Assembly (NCBI RefSeq): GCF_902497875.1
Contig: NZ_CABVHY010000012.1
Span: 151,686-215,685, forward strand
DNA: 64,000 nucleotides
DNA from: Pseudomonas fluorescens
GTDB lineage: Bacteria; Pseudomonadota; Gammaproteobacteria; Pseudomonadales; Pseudomonadaceae
Reading direction: 5' to 3'
Shown here: positions 26,601 through 36,886 of the stretch, piece after piece
Numbering within the stretch: the first letter of the stretch is position 1
Layout of the letters: each line of letters starts with the position of its first letter
Notes under the pieces: generated by a model
The model's input: the letters and a program-made list of their open reading frames with translations, nothing else
Database searches by the model: none
Told to the model about the DNA's origin: nothing
Translations under genes and position numbers: made by a program

Positions 26601-26987
26601 TTACTCAGCGGATACAGCTTCACCGCCGACAGCACGATCAACCAACTCGACGTACGCCATAGGCGCGTTGTCGCCAGCGCGGAAACCGCACTTGAGGATG
26701 CGCAGGTAGCCACCCTCACGGGTAGCGTAACGCTTGCCCAGGTCGTTGAAGAGCTTACCAACGATGGCTTTCGAACGAGTACGGTCGAAGGCCAGACGGC
26801 GGTTAGCCAGGCTGTCTGTCTTGGCCAAAGTGATCAGCGGCTCAGCAACGCGACGCAGTTCTTTGGCTTTTGGCAGTGTAGTTTTGATCAGCTCGTGCTC
26901 GAACAGCGACACCGCCATGTTTTGAAACATGGCCTTGCGGTGCGAGCTGGTACGGCTCAGGTGACGACCACTTTTACGATGACGCAT
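26601..26987 (-). CDS. rplQ: 50S ribosomal protein L17
   Basis: 128 residues beginning [20 protein letters not shown], the invariant start of bacterial L17. It packs at the exit-tunnel side of the large subunit. Last gene of the alpha operon (rpsM-rpsK-rpsD-rpoA-rplQ), 41 bases after rpoA and directly before a strong terminator. Confidence 0.97.
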   Translation of the reverse strand: MRHRKSGRHLSRTSSHRKAMFQNMAVSLFEHELIKTTLPKAKELRRVAEPLITLAKTDSLANRRLAFDRTRSKAIVGKLFNDLGKRYATREGGYLRILKCGFRAGDNAPMAYVELVDRAVGGEAVSAE

Positions 26988-27028
26988 GGTTCATTCCTTA
27001 CCAAACTCACGTTCGGTGATTACGACGA

Positions 27029-28030
27029 TCAGGCAGTCGCCTTGTCGTCCTTCTTAAGACTTGCAGGCGGCCAGTTGTCGAGGCGCATGCCGAGGGACAG
27101 ACCGCGGGAGGCCAGAACGTCCTTGATTTCAGTCAAGGATTTCTTGCCCAGGTTCGGAGTCTTCAACAGTTCTACTTCGGTACGCTGAATCAGGTCGCCG
27201 ATGTAGTAAATGTTTTCCGCCTTAAGGCAGTTAGCCGAACGTACAGTCAGTTCCAGATCGTCAACCGGGCGAAGCAGGATCGGATCGATCTCGTCTTCTT
27301 GCTCGATTACCACTGGCTCACTGTCACCTTTGAGGTCGACGAACGCAGCCAACTGCTGTTGCAGGATGGTTGCAGCACGACGGATAGCCTCTTCAGGATC
27401 CAGGGTACCGTTGGTTTCCAGATCAATAACCAGCTTGTCCAGGTTAGTACGCTGCTCGACACGGGCGTTTTCCACCACGTATGCGATACGGCGAACCGGG
27501 CTGAACGAAGAGTCAAGCTGCAAGCGACCAATGCTGCGGCTTTCGTCTTCATCGCTCTGACGCGAGTCGGCCGGTTCATAACCACGACCACGAGCTACGG
27601 TGAGCTTCATGTTCAGGGCGCCGTTAGACGCCAGGTTAGCGATTACGTGATCGGGATTAACGATCTCGACATCATGATCCAGCTGAATATCGGCAGCGGT
27701 AACCACCCCCGAACCCTTCTTCGACAAGGTCAGCGTAACTTCGTCACGGCCGTGCAGCTTGATAGCCAGACCTTTAAGGTTCAACAGGATTTCAATTACG
27801 TCTTCCTGTACACCTTCGATGGCGCTGTACTCGTGGAGCACACCGTCAATCTCGGCCTCGACTACTGCACAGCCGGGCATTGAGGACAACAGGATGCGGC
27901 GCAGCGCGTTGCCCAGGGTGTGGCCAAAACCACGCTCGAGAGGCTCGAGAGTGATCTTGGCGCGGGTTGGACTGACAACCTGCACATCAATGTGACGGGG
28001 TGTCAGGAACTCATTTACCGAAATCTGCAT
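27029..28030 (-). CDS. rpoA: RNA polymerase alpha subunit
   Basis: 333 residues. N-terminal dimerisation domain (1-about 235) includes [19 protein letters not shown]; the C-terminal domain (about 250-333) contains [20 protein letters not shown] and the two helix-hairpin-helix elements that touch UP elements and activators. The linker is [16 protein letters not shown] and acidic. It lies in the alpha operon between rpsD and rplQ, so polymerase and ribosomal proteins share a transcript. Confidence 0.98.
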   Translation of the reverse strand: MQISVNEFLTPRHIDVQVVSPTRAKITLEPLERGFGHTLGNALRRILLSSMPGCAVVEAEIDGVLHEYSAIEGVQEDVIEILLNLKGLAIKLHGRDEVTLTLSKKGSGVVTAADIQLDHDVEIVNPDHVIANLASNGALNMKLTVARGRGYEPADSRQSDEDESRSIGRLQLDSSFSPVRRIAYVVENARVEQRTNLDKLVIDLETNGTLDPEEAIRRAATILQQQLAAFVDLKGDSEPVVIEQEDEIDPILLRPVDDLELTVRSANCLKAENIYYIGDLIQRTEVELLKTPNLGKKSLTEIKDVLASRGLSLGMRLDNWPPASLKKDDKATA

Positions 28031-28052
28031 GGATGCACCTATTTTCTAGCCC

Positions 28053-28673
28053 TTACTTGGAGTAGAGCTCGACAATCAGGCTTTCGTTGATGTCGGCGGA
28101 CAGATCACTGCGAGCAGGAACGTTCTTGAAAACGCCCGACTTCTTCTCAGTGTCTACTTCTACCCATTCTACGCGGCCACGTTGGGCACACAGATCGAGA
28201 GCTTGGACAATGCGAAGTTGGTTCTTTGCTTTCTCGCGAATCGCGACCACGTCACCAGCACGAACCTGGTACGACGGCACGTTTACGGTCTGACCGTTAA
28301 CGCTGACGGATTTGTGCGATACCAGCTGACGGGATTCGGCACGAGTCGAACCAAAGCCCATACGGTATACAACGTTGTCCAGACGGCATTCGAGCAGTTG
28401 CAGCAGGTTTTCACCGGTTGCACCTTTCTTGCCAGCAGCTTCTTTGTAGTAGCCGCTGAATTGACGCTCGAGAACGCCGTAGATACGACGGACTTTCTGC
28501 TTTTCACGCAGTTGGGTGCCGTAATCGGACTGGCGACCGCGGCGTTGGCCGTGGATACCAGGTGCTGCTTCGATGTTGCACTTCGATTCGATCGCGCGCA
28601 CGCCGCTCTTCAGGAAGAGATCGGTGCCTTCGCGACGAGCGAGTTTGCATTTTGGACCAATGTAACGAGCCAT
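28053..28673 (-). CDS. rpsD: 30S ribosomal protein S4
   Basis: 206 residues, [20 protein letters not shown] start and an S4 RNA-binding domain at about 95-160 ([12 protein letters not shown]). In enterobacteria S4 represses the alpha operon by binding its leader; the leader here is short (see the rpsM promoter entry) and a matching pseudoknot is not obvious. Confidence 0.98.
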   Translation of the reverse strand: MARYIGPKCKLARREGTDLFLKSGVRAIESKCNIEAAPGIHGQRRGRQSDYGTQLREKQKVRRIYGVLERQFSGYYKEAAGKKGATGENLLQLLECRLDNVVYRMGFGSTRAESRQLVSHKSVSVNGQTVNVPSYQVRAGDVVAIREKAKNQLRIVQALDLCAQRGRVEWVEVDTEKKSGVFKNVPARSDLSADINESLIVELYSK

Positions 28674-28691
28674 TCTTTACAATCTCCTGGA

Positions 28692-29081
28692 TTACACGCG
28701 GCGCTTCTTCGGCGGACGGCACCCGTTGTGCGGGATTGGCGTCACGTCGGTGATGCTGGCGATCTTATAGCCACAGCCGTTCAATGCACGGACAGCAGAC
28801 TCACGACCTGGACCTGGACCTTTGACGTTGACGTCGAGGTTTTTCAGGCCATATTCCAGCGCAGCTTGACCAGCACGTTCAGCAGCTACTTGAGCAGCGA
28901 ACGGGGTGGACTTGCGAGAACCGCGGAAACCCGAACCACCGGAGGTAGCCCAAGAAAGCGCGTTACCCTGACGGTCGGTAATGGTCACGATGGTGTTGTT
29001 AAAAGACGCGTGGATGTGGGCGATGCCATCAACCACTGTCTTTTTGACTTTTTTACGAGGACGAGCAGCAGGTTTTGCCAT
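28692..29081 (-). CDS. rpsK: 30S ribosomal protein S11
   Basis: 129 residues; [19 protein letters not shown] and the basic C-terminus [11 protein letters not shown] identify it. S11 is in the platform near the mRNA exit. Second gene of the alpha operon, between rpsM and rpsD. Confidence 0.98.
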   Translation of the reverse strand: MAKPAARPRKKVKKTVVDGIAHIHASFNNTIVTITDRQGNALSWATSGGSGFRGSRKSTPFAAQVAAERAGQAALEYGLKNLDVNVKGPGPGRESAVRALNGCGYKIASITDVTPIPHNGCRPPKKRRV

Positions 29082-29111
29082 GATTAATTTCCTGTCGATT
29101 CGCTGGGGCGA

Positions 29112-29468
29112 TTACTTGCGGATCGGCTTACGCGGACCTTTACGGGTACGCGCGTTAGTCTTGGTACGCTGACCGCGTACTGGAAGACCACGACGATGAC
29201 GCAGACCGCGATAGCAACCGAGGTCCATCAAACGCTTGATTTTCATGTTGATTTCGCGACGCAGGTCACCTTCAGTGGTGAACTTCGCCACTTCGCCACG
29301 CAGCTGTTCAATCTGCTCGTCGCTCAGATCCTTGATCTTTGCGGCTGGGTTTACCCCAGTCACTGCACAAATTTTCTGTGCAGTAGTGCGACCAACACCA
29401 TAGATGTAGGTCAGCGAGATAACAGTGTGCTTGTTATCTGGAATGTTAACGCCTGCAATACGGGCCAT
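29112..29468 (-). CDS. rpsM: 30S ribosomal protein S13
   Basis: 118 residues, [20 protein letters not shown] start, helix-two-turn-helix near 15-45, and the basic tail [20 protein letters not shown] that reaches the P site. First gene of the alpha operon. A consensus promoter lies 60 bases upstream, separating it from the spc operon. Confidence 0.98.
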   Translation of the reverse strand: MARIAGVNIPDNKHTVISLTYIYGVGRTTAQKICAVTGVNPAAKIKDLSDEQIEQLRGEVAKFTTEGDLRREINMKIKRLMDLGCYRGLRHRRGLPVRGQRTKTNARTRKGPRKPIRK

Positions 29469-29527
29469 TCAGTGGGACTCCAATTGACAGCTACCTACGC
29501 CCCGGAAGCCAAGAAATAGGGCGCGAG

Positions 29528-29556
29528 ATAATATCGCTGTAATAACAAATAATCAA
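29528..29556 (-). promoter_or_regulatory. sigma-70 promoter of the alpha operon (rpsM)
   Basis: Minus strand: TTGATT, a 17-base spacer and TATTAT. The predicted transcript starts near 29521, about 53 bases before rpsM. The -35 box abuts a hairpin at 29557-29580. Confidence 0.75.
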
Positions 29557-29580
29557 CCCAGCAGCGCACTAGCTGCTGGG
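29557..29580 (-). other. hairpin between rpmJ and rpsM, possible terminator
   Basis: CCCAGCAGC and GCTGCTGGG (nine perfect pairs, loop of six) follow the rpmJ stop by 17 bases; the next bases TTGATTATTTGTT are T-rich but not a pure T-run. It may end part of the spc transcripts just before the rpsM promoter. Confidence 0.5.
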
Positions 29581-29597
29581 CTTCAAGCGGATCACAC

Positions 29598-29714
29598 TCA
29601 GCCTTGGCGCTGTTTGTGACGCGGTTCCGCGCTGCAAATTACTCGAACAACACCTTCGCGGCGAATAATTTTGCAGTTACGGCACAGCTTTTTCACCGAT
29701 GCACGAACTTTCAT
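29598..29714 (-). CDS. rpmJ: 50S ribosomal protein L36
   Basis: 38 residues: starts [20 protein letters not shown] and ends RHKQRQG. The zinc ligands C11, C14 and C27 with the late histidine are present, so this is the zinc-binding form of L36. It lies 28 bases after secY and closes the spc operon. Confidence 0.95.
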
Positions 29715-29742
29715 CACCAACTCCTCGAACCTTATGGGTGCT

Positions 29743-31071
29743 TCAGCGCAGCATGCCGCTGCCGTAGCCCTTCAGGTTGGCTTTCTTCATCAGGGATTCG
29801 TACTGGTGCGAAACGAGGTGCGATTGTACTTGGGACATGAAGTCCATCACAACCACGACGACGATCAGCAACGAGGTCCCGCCAAGGTAGAACGGTACGT
29901 TTGCTGCAACCACCAGGAACTGGGGCAGCAAGCACACGGCCGTCATATATAGAGCACCGAACATGGTCAAACGGGTCAGAACGCCATCAATGTAGCGCGC
30001 AGACTGCTCGCCTGGACGGATGCCCGGAATAAAGGCACCGGACTTCTTCAGGTTTTCCGCTACGTCTTTCGGATTGAACATCAACGCCGTATAGAAGAAG
30101 CAGAAGAAAATAATCCCTGCACTAAACAGCAGAATATTCAACGGCTGACCAGGAGCGATCGACTGCGAGATGTCCTGCAACCAGCCCATACCTTCAGACT
30201 GACCGAACCAGGCACCCAACGAAGCCGGGAACAGCAAAATGCTGCTCGCGAAGATAGCAGGAATAACACCGGCCATATTCACTTTCAGCGGCAAGTGGCT
30301 AGTCTGCGCAGCAAACACCTTGCGGCCTTGCTGACGCTTGGCGTAATGAACGGCGATACGCCGCTGACCACGCTCAATGAACACCACAAAACCGATAATC
30401 GCTACTGCCAGCAAACCGATGGCAACCAGGGCGAAAATATTGATATCACCCTGACGCGCAGACTCGAAAGACTGCCCGACTGCACTCGGAAGACCGGCGA
30501 CGATACCTGCGAAAATCAACATCGAGATACCGTTACCAACACCACGCTCAGTAATCTGTTCACCCAGCCACATCATGAACATCGCACCAGCCACAAAAGT
30601 GGATACCGCGATGAAATGGAAGCCAAAGTCACCAGTGAACGCAACGCCCTGCCCTGCCAGACCAACGGACATGCCGATAGCCTGAACAAGAGCAAGGACG
30701 ACGGTGCCGTAGCGGGTGTACTGGCTAATCTTGCGACGGCCAGCTTCACCTTCCTTCTTCAACTGCTCCAGCTGCGGGCTGACGGCGGTCATCAGCTGCA
30801 TGATGATCGATGCCGAGATGTACGGCATGATCCCCAGTGCAAAGATGCTCATCCGTTCCAGCGCGCCGCCGGAAAACATGTTGAACAAGCTAAGAATGGT
30901 CCCCTCATTCTGTCGAAACAGGTCTGCGAGTCGGTCCGGGTTGATACCTGGAACCGGGATGTGTGCGCCTATTCGGTAGACGATAATCGCCAGGAACAGA
31001 AAACGCAGACGAGCCCAGAGTTCAGACATACCGCCTTTGCCGAGCGCAGAGAGAGCACCTTGCTTAGCCAT
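29743..31071 (-). CDS. secY: protein translocase subunit SecY
   Basis: 442 residues with ten membrane helices; the channel of the Sec translocase. Recognisable blocks are [18 protein letters not shown] near the N-terminus, the plug region, and the C-terminal [16 protein letters not shown] end ([17 protein letters not shown]). The gene directly abuts rplO with no spacer and is followed by rpmJ. Its partner SecE is at 56472-56840. Confidence 0.98.
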
Positions 31072-31506
31072 TTATTCCTCGAACTTGCCGCCAGCTGCTT
31101 CGATAGCCGCACGCGCACCTTTGGTGGCGGCGATACCCTTGATGGTGACTGCGCGAGTAACTTCACCGGACAACATGATTTTCACACGTTGTACGTTTTG
31201 GTTAATCACGTTGGCATCCTTCAGGGACTGCACGGTGACGATGTCGCCTTCCACTTTAGCCAGCTCGGACAGACGCACTTCTGCGCGGTCCATGGCCTTC
31301 AGGGAAACGAAACCGAACTTCGGCAGACGACGATGCAGCGGCTGTTGACCGCCTTCAAAGCCTGGAGCAATGGTGCCACCGGAGCGGGAGGACTGACCTT
31401 TGTGGCCACGGCCACCGGTCTTGCCCAAACCACTACCGATACCACGGCCCGGACGATGCTTTTCGCGACGGGAACCCGGCGCTGGACTCAGATCATTGAG
31501 TTTCAT
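31072..31506 (-). CDS. rplO: 50S ribosomal protein L15
   Basis: 144 residues; [20 protein letters not shown] start, and the glycine-rich N-terminal tail that threads into 23S rRNA ([13 protein letters not shown]). spc operon, between rpmD and secY with no gap to secY. Confidence 0.98.
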   Translation of the reverse strand: MKLNDLSPAPGSRREKHRPGRGIGSGLGKTGGRGHKGQSSRSGGTIAPGFEGGQQPLHRRLPKFGFVSLKAMDRAEVRLSELAKVEGDIVTVQSLKDANVINQNVQRVKIMLSGEVTRAVTIKGIAATKGARAAIEAAGGKFEE

Positions 31507-31509
31507 CGA

Positions 31510-31686
31510 TTAACCCTCGACACGCAGCATGTAGTAAGCCTTGTTGATCATCCCGCGATTCTCGGGAGTATCAAGTACTTCTACAGTGTGACCGATGCGA
31601 CGCAGACCCAGACCCTTGATGCACAATTTGTGATTAGGGATACGGCCGGTCATGCTTTTGATCAGCGTTACTTTAACGGTAGCCAT
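31510..31686 (-). CDS. rpmD: 50S ribosomal protein L30
   Basis: 58 residues reading [20 protein letters not shown] at the start and ending YYMLRVEG. It was placed by reading the minus strand between rpsE and rplO: the ATG is two bases after the rpsE stop and the TAA is three bases before the rplO start codon. Confidence 0.95.
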   Translation of the reverse strand: MATVKVTLIKSMTGRIPNHKLCIKGLGLRRIGHTVEVLDTPENRGMINKAYYMLRVEG

Positions 31687-31688
31687 GA

Positions 31689-32189
31689 TCAGAAGATCTC
31701 CTTGACGCTTTTGCCACGCTTGGCGGCAATGGATTCAGGAGACTGCATAGCTTTCAAACCTTTGAAAGTGGCGTGAACCACGTTTACCGGGTTAGTCGAG
31801 CCATAGCACTTGGCCAGAACGTTCTGAACGCCAGCAACTTCGAGGACAGCACGCATAGCGCCGCCAGCGATGATACCGGTACCTTCAGAAGCAGGCTGCA
31901 TGTACACCTTCGAAGCGCCATGGGCGGACTTCATTGCGTACTGCAGCGTGGTGCCGTTCAGATCAACTTGGATCATGTTGCGGCGAGCAGCTTCCATTGC
32001 CTTCTGGATCGCGGCAGGCACTTCACGTGACTTACCACGGCCGAAGCCAACGCGCCCTTTACCATCACCCACCACGGTCAACGCGGTGAAAGTGAAGATA
32101 CGGCCGCCTTTAACGGTTTTGGCTACGCGGTTAACTTGAACCAGCTTCTCGATGTAGCCTTCGTCGCGCTTTTGGTCGTTATTTGACAT
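31689..32189 (-). CDS. rpsE: 30S ribosomal protein S5
   Basis: 166 residues; double-stranded RNA-binding-like N-terminal domain with [20 protein letters not shown] and the [14 protein letters not shown] loop, where spectinomycin-resistance changes fall. The loop VAKTVKGGR looks unaltered. spc operon. Confidence 0.98.
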   Translation of the reverse strand: MSNNDQKRDEGYIEKLVQVNRVAKTVKGGRIFTFTALTVVGDGKGRVGFGRGKSREVPAAIQKAMEAARRNMIQVDLNGTTLQYAMKSAHGASKVYMQPASEGTGIIAGGAMRAVLEVAGVQNVLAKCYGSTNPVNVVHATFKGLKAMQSPESIAAKRGKSVKEIF

Positions 32190-32192
32190 AAC

Positions 32193-32543
32193 TTAGAACT
32201 CCAGCCCAGCTTCACGAGCAGCATCAGCCAGCGCCTTAACGCGACCGTGGTACTTGAAGCCAGAGCGGTCGAAAGCCACCTGCGAGACGCCAGCGGCTTT
32301 AGCACGCGTAGCGACCAGCTGGCCAACCTTAGTGGCCGCGTCGATGTTGCCAGTGGCGCCATCACGCAGTTCTTTATCCAAAGTCGAGGCACTTGCCAGG
32401 ACTTTGTTGCCGTCGGCCGAAATGACCTGGGCGTAGATGTGCTGCGACGAACGGAACACGCAGAGACGCACGACTTCGAGTTCGTGCATTTTCAGGCGTG
32501 CTTTGCGAGCGCGACGCAGTCGAGTAACTTTTTTGTCGGTCAT
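32193..32543 (-). CDS. rplR: 50S ribosomal protein L18
   Basis: 116 residues; basic N-terminus [20 protein letters not shown] and the [20 protein letters not shown] end. L18 binds 5S rRNA with L5 and L25; L5 is encoded in the same cluster at 34021-34560. Confidence 0.98.
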   Translation of the reverse strand: MTDKKVTRLRRARKARLKMHELEVVRLCVFRSSQHIYAQVISADGNKVLASASTLDKELRDGATGNIDAATKVGQLVATRAKAAGVSQVAFDRSGFKYHGRVKALADAAREAGLEF

Positions 32544-32553
32544 TTGCTATGCC

Positions 32554-33087
32554 CTACTTCTTCTTGGCTTCTTTACGACGGACGACTTCGTCCGCGTAGC
32601 GCACACCTTTGCCTTTGTACGGCTCTGGTGGACGGAAGTCGCGGATCTCGGCGGCCACTTGACCTACCAGCTGCTTATCGATGCCCTTGATCAGGATATC
32701 GGTCTGGCTAGGAGTCTCAGCGGTGATGCCTTCCGGCAGTTCATAATCCACTGGGTGCGAGAAGCCAAGAGCCAGGTTCAGCACTGTGCCTTTTGCTTGC
32801 GCTTTGTAACCAACACCGACCAGCTGGAGCTTGCGCTCGAAGCCTTGGCTTACGCCTTGGACCATGTTGTTTACCAACGCACGAGTGGTACCAGCCATTG
32901 CGCGAGTCTGTTGATCGCCATTGCGAGCAGCAAAACGCAGCTCACCGGCTTCTTCAACAATCTCAACGGACGAATGGATGTTCAGTTCGAGAGTACCCTT
33001 GGCACCCTTCACCGAAAGCTGTTGGCCTGCGAATTTGACTTCGACACCGGCTGGCAGCTTAACGGGGTTCTTAGCGACGCGTGACAT
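32554..33087 (-). CDS. rplF: 50S ribosomal protein L6
   Basis: 177 residues; start [20 protein letters not shown] and C-terminal [24 protein letters not shown]. Two homologous L6 half-domains as usual; part of the sarcin-ricin loop neighbourhood. spc operon. Confidence 0.98.
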   Translation of the reverse strand: MSRVAKNPVKLPAGVEVKFAGQQLSVKGAKGTLELNIHSSVEIVEEAGELRFAARNGDQQTRAMAGTTRALVNNMVQGVSQGFERKLQLVGVGYKAQAKGTVLNLALGFSHPVDYELPEGITAETPSQTDILIKGIDKQLVGQVAAEIRDFRPPEPYKGKGVRYADEVVRRKEAKKK

Positions 33088-33099
33088 GCTTATCCCCCC

Positions 33100-33492
33100 T
33101 TAGAACACAGTGCAAAGAACTTCGCCGCCGACACCGGCAGCGCGCGCAGCACGATCCGTCATCACACCTTTGTTGGTGGAGACGATAGACACACCGAGAC
33201 CGCCACGAACTTTCGGCAGATCATCGACGGACTTGTACTGACGCAGGCCTGGACGGCTAACGCGCTTCACTTCTTCGATGACCGGACGGCCTTCGAAATA
33301 TTTCAGCTCGATAGACAGCAGTGGCTTGATTTCGCTGCTGATCTGATAACCCGCAATGTAACCTTCGTCCTTCAGGACTTTGGCAACAGCTACCTTCAAA
33401 GTAGAAGATGGCATGCTTACGACGGACTTTTCAGCCATCTGGGCATTACGGATTCGAGTTAGCATGTCCGCTAACGGGTCCTGCATACTCAT
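33100..33492 (-). CDS. rpsH: 30S ribosomal protein S8
   Basis: 130 residues; [18 protein letters not shown] start and the [20 protein letters not shown] end that contacts 16S helix 21. In E. coli S8 represses the spc operon. Here rpsH is set off from rpsN by 209 bases holding a promoter and several hairpins, so it may open its own transcription unit. AGGAGCG is the ribosome binding site. Confidence 0.98.
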   Translation of the reverse strand: MSMQDPLADMLTRIRNAQMAEKSVVSMPSSTLKVAVAKVLKDEGYIAGYQISSEIKPLLSIELKYFEGRPVIEEVKRVSRPGLRQYKSVDDLPKVRGGLGVSIVSTNKGVMTDRAARAAGVGGEVLCTVF

Positions 33493-33590
33493 GGGCTAGA
33501 CGCTCCTAATACAAAAAAATTAGCCTTGCGGCTACTACGTGTCGCCGAGTACATCCGTACGAAAAAAGTACGGGCTCAGGCGAGCCGGGT
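33493..33590 (-). promoter_or_regulatory. structured rpsH leader
   Basis: Downstream of the -10 box the minus strand can fold CGGCTC-GCCT-GAGCCG, then CCGTAC-N7-GTACGG (33555-33573), then TAGCC-GCAA-GGCTA with ATTTTTTTG at 33512-33534. The ribosome binding site AGGAGCG and ATG follow. A 5' leader that can terminate before the gene is suggested; what it senses is unknown. Confidence 0.5.
33512..33534 (-). terminator. terminator-like hairpin in the rpsH leader
   Basis: TAGCC-GCAA-GGCTA with a GNRA-type tetraloop, followed at once by ATTTTTTTG on the minus strand, 20 bases before the rpsH start. The five-pair stem is short, so it would act as a partial terminator or attenuator. Confidence 0.5.
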
Positions 33591-33619
33591 ATTCTAGACA
33601 CACCCCACAAATGAATCAA
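33591..33619 (-). promoter_or_regulatory. sigma-70 promoter between rpsN and rpsH
   Basis: Minus strand TTGATT, 17 bases, TAGAAT. The -35 box overlaps the end of an 11-pair hairpin (33614-33639: AATCAAGCCCC-N4-GGGGCTTGATT). Predicted start near 33584. Confidence 0.7.
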
Positions 33620-33679
33620 GCCCCAAAAGGGGCTTGATTCAGATTCAAGGCCACCGACGGTCAGGATCTTGCGATCCTG
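33614..33679 (-). other. two hairpins downstream of rpsN
   Basis: CAGGATC-GCAA-GATCCTG at 33662-33679 and AATCAAGCCCC-TTTT-GGGGCTTGATT at 33614-33639, both perfect, follow the rpsN stop. Neither has a T-run. They may stabilise the 3' end of upstream mRNA or mark processing. Confidence 0.5.
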
Positions 33680-33701
33680 GCCATCGAGACTTTGACAGTG
33701 C

Positions 33702-34007
33702 TTACCAGCTGGCTTTAACCAGACCAGGTACGTCACCACGCATTGCAGCTTCACGCAGTTTGTTACGGCCAAGGCCGAACTTGCGGTAAACGCCGTGTGG
33801 ACGACCGGTCAGGCGGCAGCGGTTACGCATGCGCGAAGCGCTTGCGTCACGTGGCTGCTTCTGCAGAGCAACTGTAGCTTCCCAACGTGCTTCTGGACTT
33901 GCGTTCAGATCAACGATGATAGCTTTCAGTGCTGCACGCTTTTTGGCGTACTTGGCAACCGTGAGCTGACGCTTCAGCTCGCGGTTTTTCATGCTCATCT
34001 TGGCCAT
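33702..34007 (-). CDS. rpsN: 30S ribosomal protein S14
   Basis: 101 residues, the long zinc-free form: [20 protein letters not shown], and [20 protein letters not shown] without the four-cysteine ribbon. The ATG at 34007 was used in place of the longer open frame from 34073, which would overlap rplE. It lies 13 bases after rplE and is followed by the 209-base spacer. Confidence 0.97.
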   Translation of the reverse strand: MAKMSMKNRELKRQLTVAKYAKKRAALKAIIVDLNASPEARWEATVALQKQPRDASASRMRNRCRLTGRPHGVYRKFGLGRNKLREAAMRGDVPGLVKASW

Positions 34008-34020
34008 TTTCCTACTCCAA

Positions 34021-34560
34021 TCAGTTGCGGAACGGGAATTTGAAAGCGCGCAGCAGTGCGCGACCTTCATCATCTGTCCGAGCAGTGGTGGTCAGGGTAA
34101 TGTCCAGACCGCGGAGAGCATCGATCTTGTCGTAGTCGATTTCCGGGAAGATGATCTGCTCTTTAACGCCCATGCTGTAGTTACCACGACCATCGAAGGA
34201 CTTGGCATTCAGGCCGCGGAAGTCGCGAACCCGAGGCAGGGAGATCGACAGCAGACGATCCAGGAATTCATACATACGCTCACGGCGCAGAGTCACTTTG
34301 ACGCCGATCGGCCAACCTTCACGGACTTTAAAGCCAGCGATGGATTTCCGAGCGTAAGTCACAACGACTTTTTGACCGGTGATCTTTTCCAGGTCAGCAA
34401 CAGCGTGCTCGATGACTTTTTTGTCGCCGATCGCTTCGCCCAGACCCATGTTCAGGGTGATTTTGGTAACGCGCGGAACTTCCATCACGTTCGAAAGCTT
34501 AAGTTCTTCCTTAAGTTTCGGAGCGATTTCCTTCCGGTAAATCTCTTTTAGTCGTGCCAT
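34021..34560 (-). CDS. rplE: 50S ribosomal protein L5
   Basis: 179 residues; [20 protein letters not shown] start, [16 protein letters not shown], and [16 protein letters not shown] end ([20 protein letters not shown]). Binds 5S rRNA and the P-site tRNA. spc operon. Confidence 0.98.
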   Translation of the reverse strand: MARLKEIYRKEIAPKLKEELKLSNVMEVPRVTKITLNMGLGEAIGDKKVIEHAVADLEKITGQKVVVTYARKSIAGFKVREGWPIGVKVTLRRERMYEFLDRLLSISLPRVRDFRGLNAKSFDGRGNYSMGVKEQIIFPEIDYDKIDALRGLDITLTTTARTDDEGRALLRAFKFPFRN

Positions 34561-34582
34561 GGTCTTATCTACCTAGCAGTGT

Positions 34583-34897
34583 TCAAGCATCAACCGCTTT
34601 TTGGGTCGACTTGAAGACACGAATTTTCTTGCCGTCTTCTACTTTGAAACCAACGCGGTCAGCCTTGTTGGTTTCGCCGTTGAAAATGGCGACGTTAGAA
34701 GCGTGCAGTGGCGCTTCTTTTTCGACGATACCGCCTTGTACGCCCGACGCCGGGTTAGGCTTGGTATGACGCTTGACCAGGTTCAGACCACCAACGACCA
34801 GACGGTCGTCAGCGAGAACCTTAAGCACCTTACCGCGCTTACCTTTGTCTTTGCCGGCGATCACGATGATCTCGTCGTCACGACGAATCTTTTGCAT
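34583..34897 (-). CDS. rplX: 50S ribosomal protein L24
   Basis: 104 residues with a KOW motif near the start ([20 protein letters not shown]). Assembly-initiating protein of the large subunit. spc operon, between rplN and rplE. Confidence 0.98.
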   Translation of the reverse strand: MQKIRRDDEIIVIAGKDKGKRGKVLKVLADDRLVVGGLNLVKRHTKPNPASGVQGGIVEKEAPLHASNVAIFNGETNKADRVGFKVEDGKKIRVFKSTQKAVDA

Positions 34898-34908
34898 GTC
34901 GGATCTCC

Positions 34909-35277
34909 TTACAGCACTTCTGGGGCGAGCGAGACGATCTTCATGAACTTCTCAGTACGAAGTTCACGGGTCACTGGCCCAAAGATACGGGTGCCGATCG
35001 GCTCTTGCTTGTTGTTCAGAAGAACAGCAGCGTTGCCATCAAAGCGGATAATGGAGCCATCTGCACGGCGAACGCCGTGACGAGTGCGGACTACAACAGC
35101 AGTCATCACTTGGCCTTTTTTCACTTTACCGCGAGGAATTGCTTCCTTCACGGTAACTTTGATGATGTCACCGATACCAGCGTAACGACGATGGGAGCCA
35201 CCCAGCACCTTGATGCACATAACACGGCGAGCGCCGCTGTTATCGGCCACATCGAGCATGGATTGAGTCTGAATCAT
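34909..35277 (-). CDS. rplN: 50S ribosomal protein L14
   Basis: 122 residues; [20 protein letters not shown] start and APEVL end. First gene of the classical spc operon; only 23 bases separate it from rpsQ, so the S10 and spc units appear joined here. Confidence 0.98.
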   Translation of the reverse strand: MIQTQSMLDVADNSGARRVMCIKVLGGSHRRYAGIGDIIKVTVKEAIPRGKVKKGQVMTAVVVRTRHGVRRADGSIIRFDGNAAVLLNNKQEPIGTRIFGPVTRELRTEKFMKIVSLAPEVL

Positions 35278-35300
35278 ATAATTTCTCCGACCCCTAGTCC

Positions 35301-35567
35301 TTAGACTTCCACAGCGCGTTCGAGAACATCAACCAGTGCCCAAGACTTGGTCTTGGCCAGGGGACGAGTTTCACGAATAGTGACTTTGTCGCCGATGTGG
35401 CACTGATTGGTTTCGTCGTGCGCGTGCAGCTTAGTCGAACGCTTAACATATTTACCGTAGATCGGGTGCTTAACGCGGCGCTCGATCAGAACGGTGATGG
35501 TTTTGTCCATCTTGTCGCTGACAACACGGCCAGTCAGCGTACGGACAGTTTTTTCGGCTTCAGCCAT
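35301..35567 (-). CDS. rpsQ: 30S ribosomal protein S17
   Basis: 88 residues from the ATG at 35567 ([20 protein letters not shown]). The open frame begins two codons earlier, but that would overlap the rpmC stop; AGGTAAG precedes the chosen ATG. Last gene of the S10 operon. Confidence 0.95.
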   Translation of the reverse strand: MAEAEKTVRTLTGRVVSDKMDKTITVLIERRVKHPIYGKYVKRSTKLHAHDETNQCHIGDKVTIRETRPLAKTKSWALVDVLERAVEV

Positions 35568-35569
35568 GA

Positions 35570-35761
35570 TCACTTACCTGCCTGCTGGTTGAGCACAGTC
35601 TTCACGCGAGCAATGTCACGCTTAACTTGCGAGAGCAGATGAGACTGCCCCAACTGGCCAGTTGCTTTCTGCATACGCAGATTGAACTGGTCGCGCAGCA
35701 GGCCGAGCAGTTGCTCGTTCAGCTGCTGTGCGGATTTTTCACGAAGTTCATTCGCTTTCAT
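35570..35761 (-). CDS. rpmC: 50S ribosomal protein L29
   Basis: 63 residues: [20 protein letters not shown] and end LNQQAGK. The ATG at 35761 overlaps the rplP stop codon by one base; a GTG one codon earlier (35764) is an alternative start. Helical hairpin protein at the tunnel exit. Coupled to rplP. Confidence 0.95.
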
Positions 35762-36174
35762 CACATCACCGTCCGTTTAACAAAGGCGGTGGCGAGCGGC
35801 AGCTTTGCAGCAGCCAGGGCAAAAGCCTCACGCGCCAGCTCTTCAGTAACACCCTCGATTTCATACAGGACTTTGCCTGGCTGAATCTGGGCAACCCAGT
35901 ACTCCACGTTACCCTTACCTTTACCCATCCGAACTTCGAGTGGCTTTTTGGTGACAGGCTTGTCCGGGAATACACGGATCCAGATCTTGCCGCCACGTTT
36001 AACGTGACGGGTCAGAGCACGACGCGCTGACTCGATCTGACGAGCGGTGAGACGACCACGAGCTACAGACTTCAGCGCATATTCGCCGAAGCTGACTTTG
36101 CTACCGCGCAATGCCAAGCCACGGTTGTGGCCAGTCATCTGCTTGCGGAACTTCGTACGCTTTGGTTGCAACAT
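35761..36174 (-). CDS. rplP: 50S ribosomal protein L16
   Basis: 137 residues; [20 protein letters not shown] start, with the conserved [15 protein letters not shown]. Near the A site and needed for late assembly. Its stop overlaps the start of rpmC. Confidence 0.98.
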
Positions 36175-36186
36175 TTGGCGTACCCC

Positions 36187-36873
36187 TTACTTAGCAGCTT
36201 TTTTACGAGGCGCTGGTGCTTGTGGTTTCAGCTCTTCTTGGCGACCACCAATTACTTCGCCTTTGAAGATCCAAACCTTTACACCGATCACACCATAAGT
36301 GGTGTGAGCTTCGTAGTTGGCATAGTCGATGTCGGCACGCAGGGTGTGCAGTGGCACACGACCTTCGCGATACCATTCAGTACGTGCGATTTCAGCACCG
36401 CCGAGACGACCGCTCACTTGGATTTTGATGCCTTTGGCACCAATGCGCATGGCGTTCTGTACAGCGCGTTTCATAGCGCGACGGAACATTACGCGACGCT
36501 CCAGCTGCTGAGCTACGCTCTGCGCAACCAGCATACCGTCGAGCTCCGGCTTGCGGATCTCTTCGATATTGATGTGCACAGGCACACCCATTTGCTTGGT
36601 CAGGTCCTGACGCAGTTTCTCAACATCTTCACCTTTCTTCCCGATAACGATACCCGGGCGAGCGGTGTGGATGGTGATACGTGCAGTTTGAGCCGGACGA
36701 TGGATATCGATACGGCTTACGGACGCGCTTTTTAGTTTGTCTTGGAGATACTCACGCACCTTCAGATCAGCGAACAAATAGTCCGCATAAGTCCGGCCGT
36801 CTGCATACCAGACGGAGGTGTGTTCCTTGACGATTCCCAGGCGAATGCCAATGGGATGTACTTTCTGACCCAT
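36187..36873 (-). CDS. rpsC: 30S ribosomal protein S3
   Basis: 228 residues from the ATG at 36873 ([20 protein letters not shown]). The open frame extends 24 codons upstream into rplV and was not used. A KH domain with [14 protein letters not shown] near residue 60 is visible; the C-terminal half binds mRNA at the entry tunnel. Confidence 0.97.
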
Positions 36874-36886
36874 CTCTTCGACTCCG

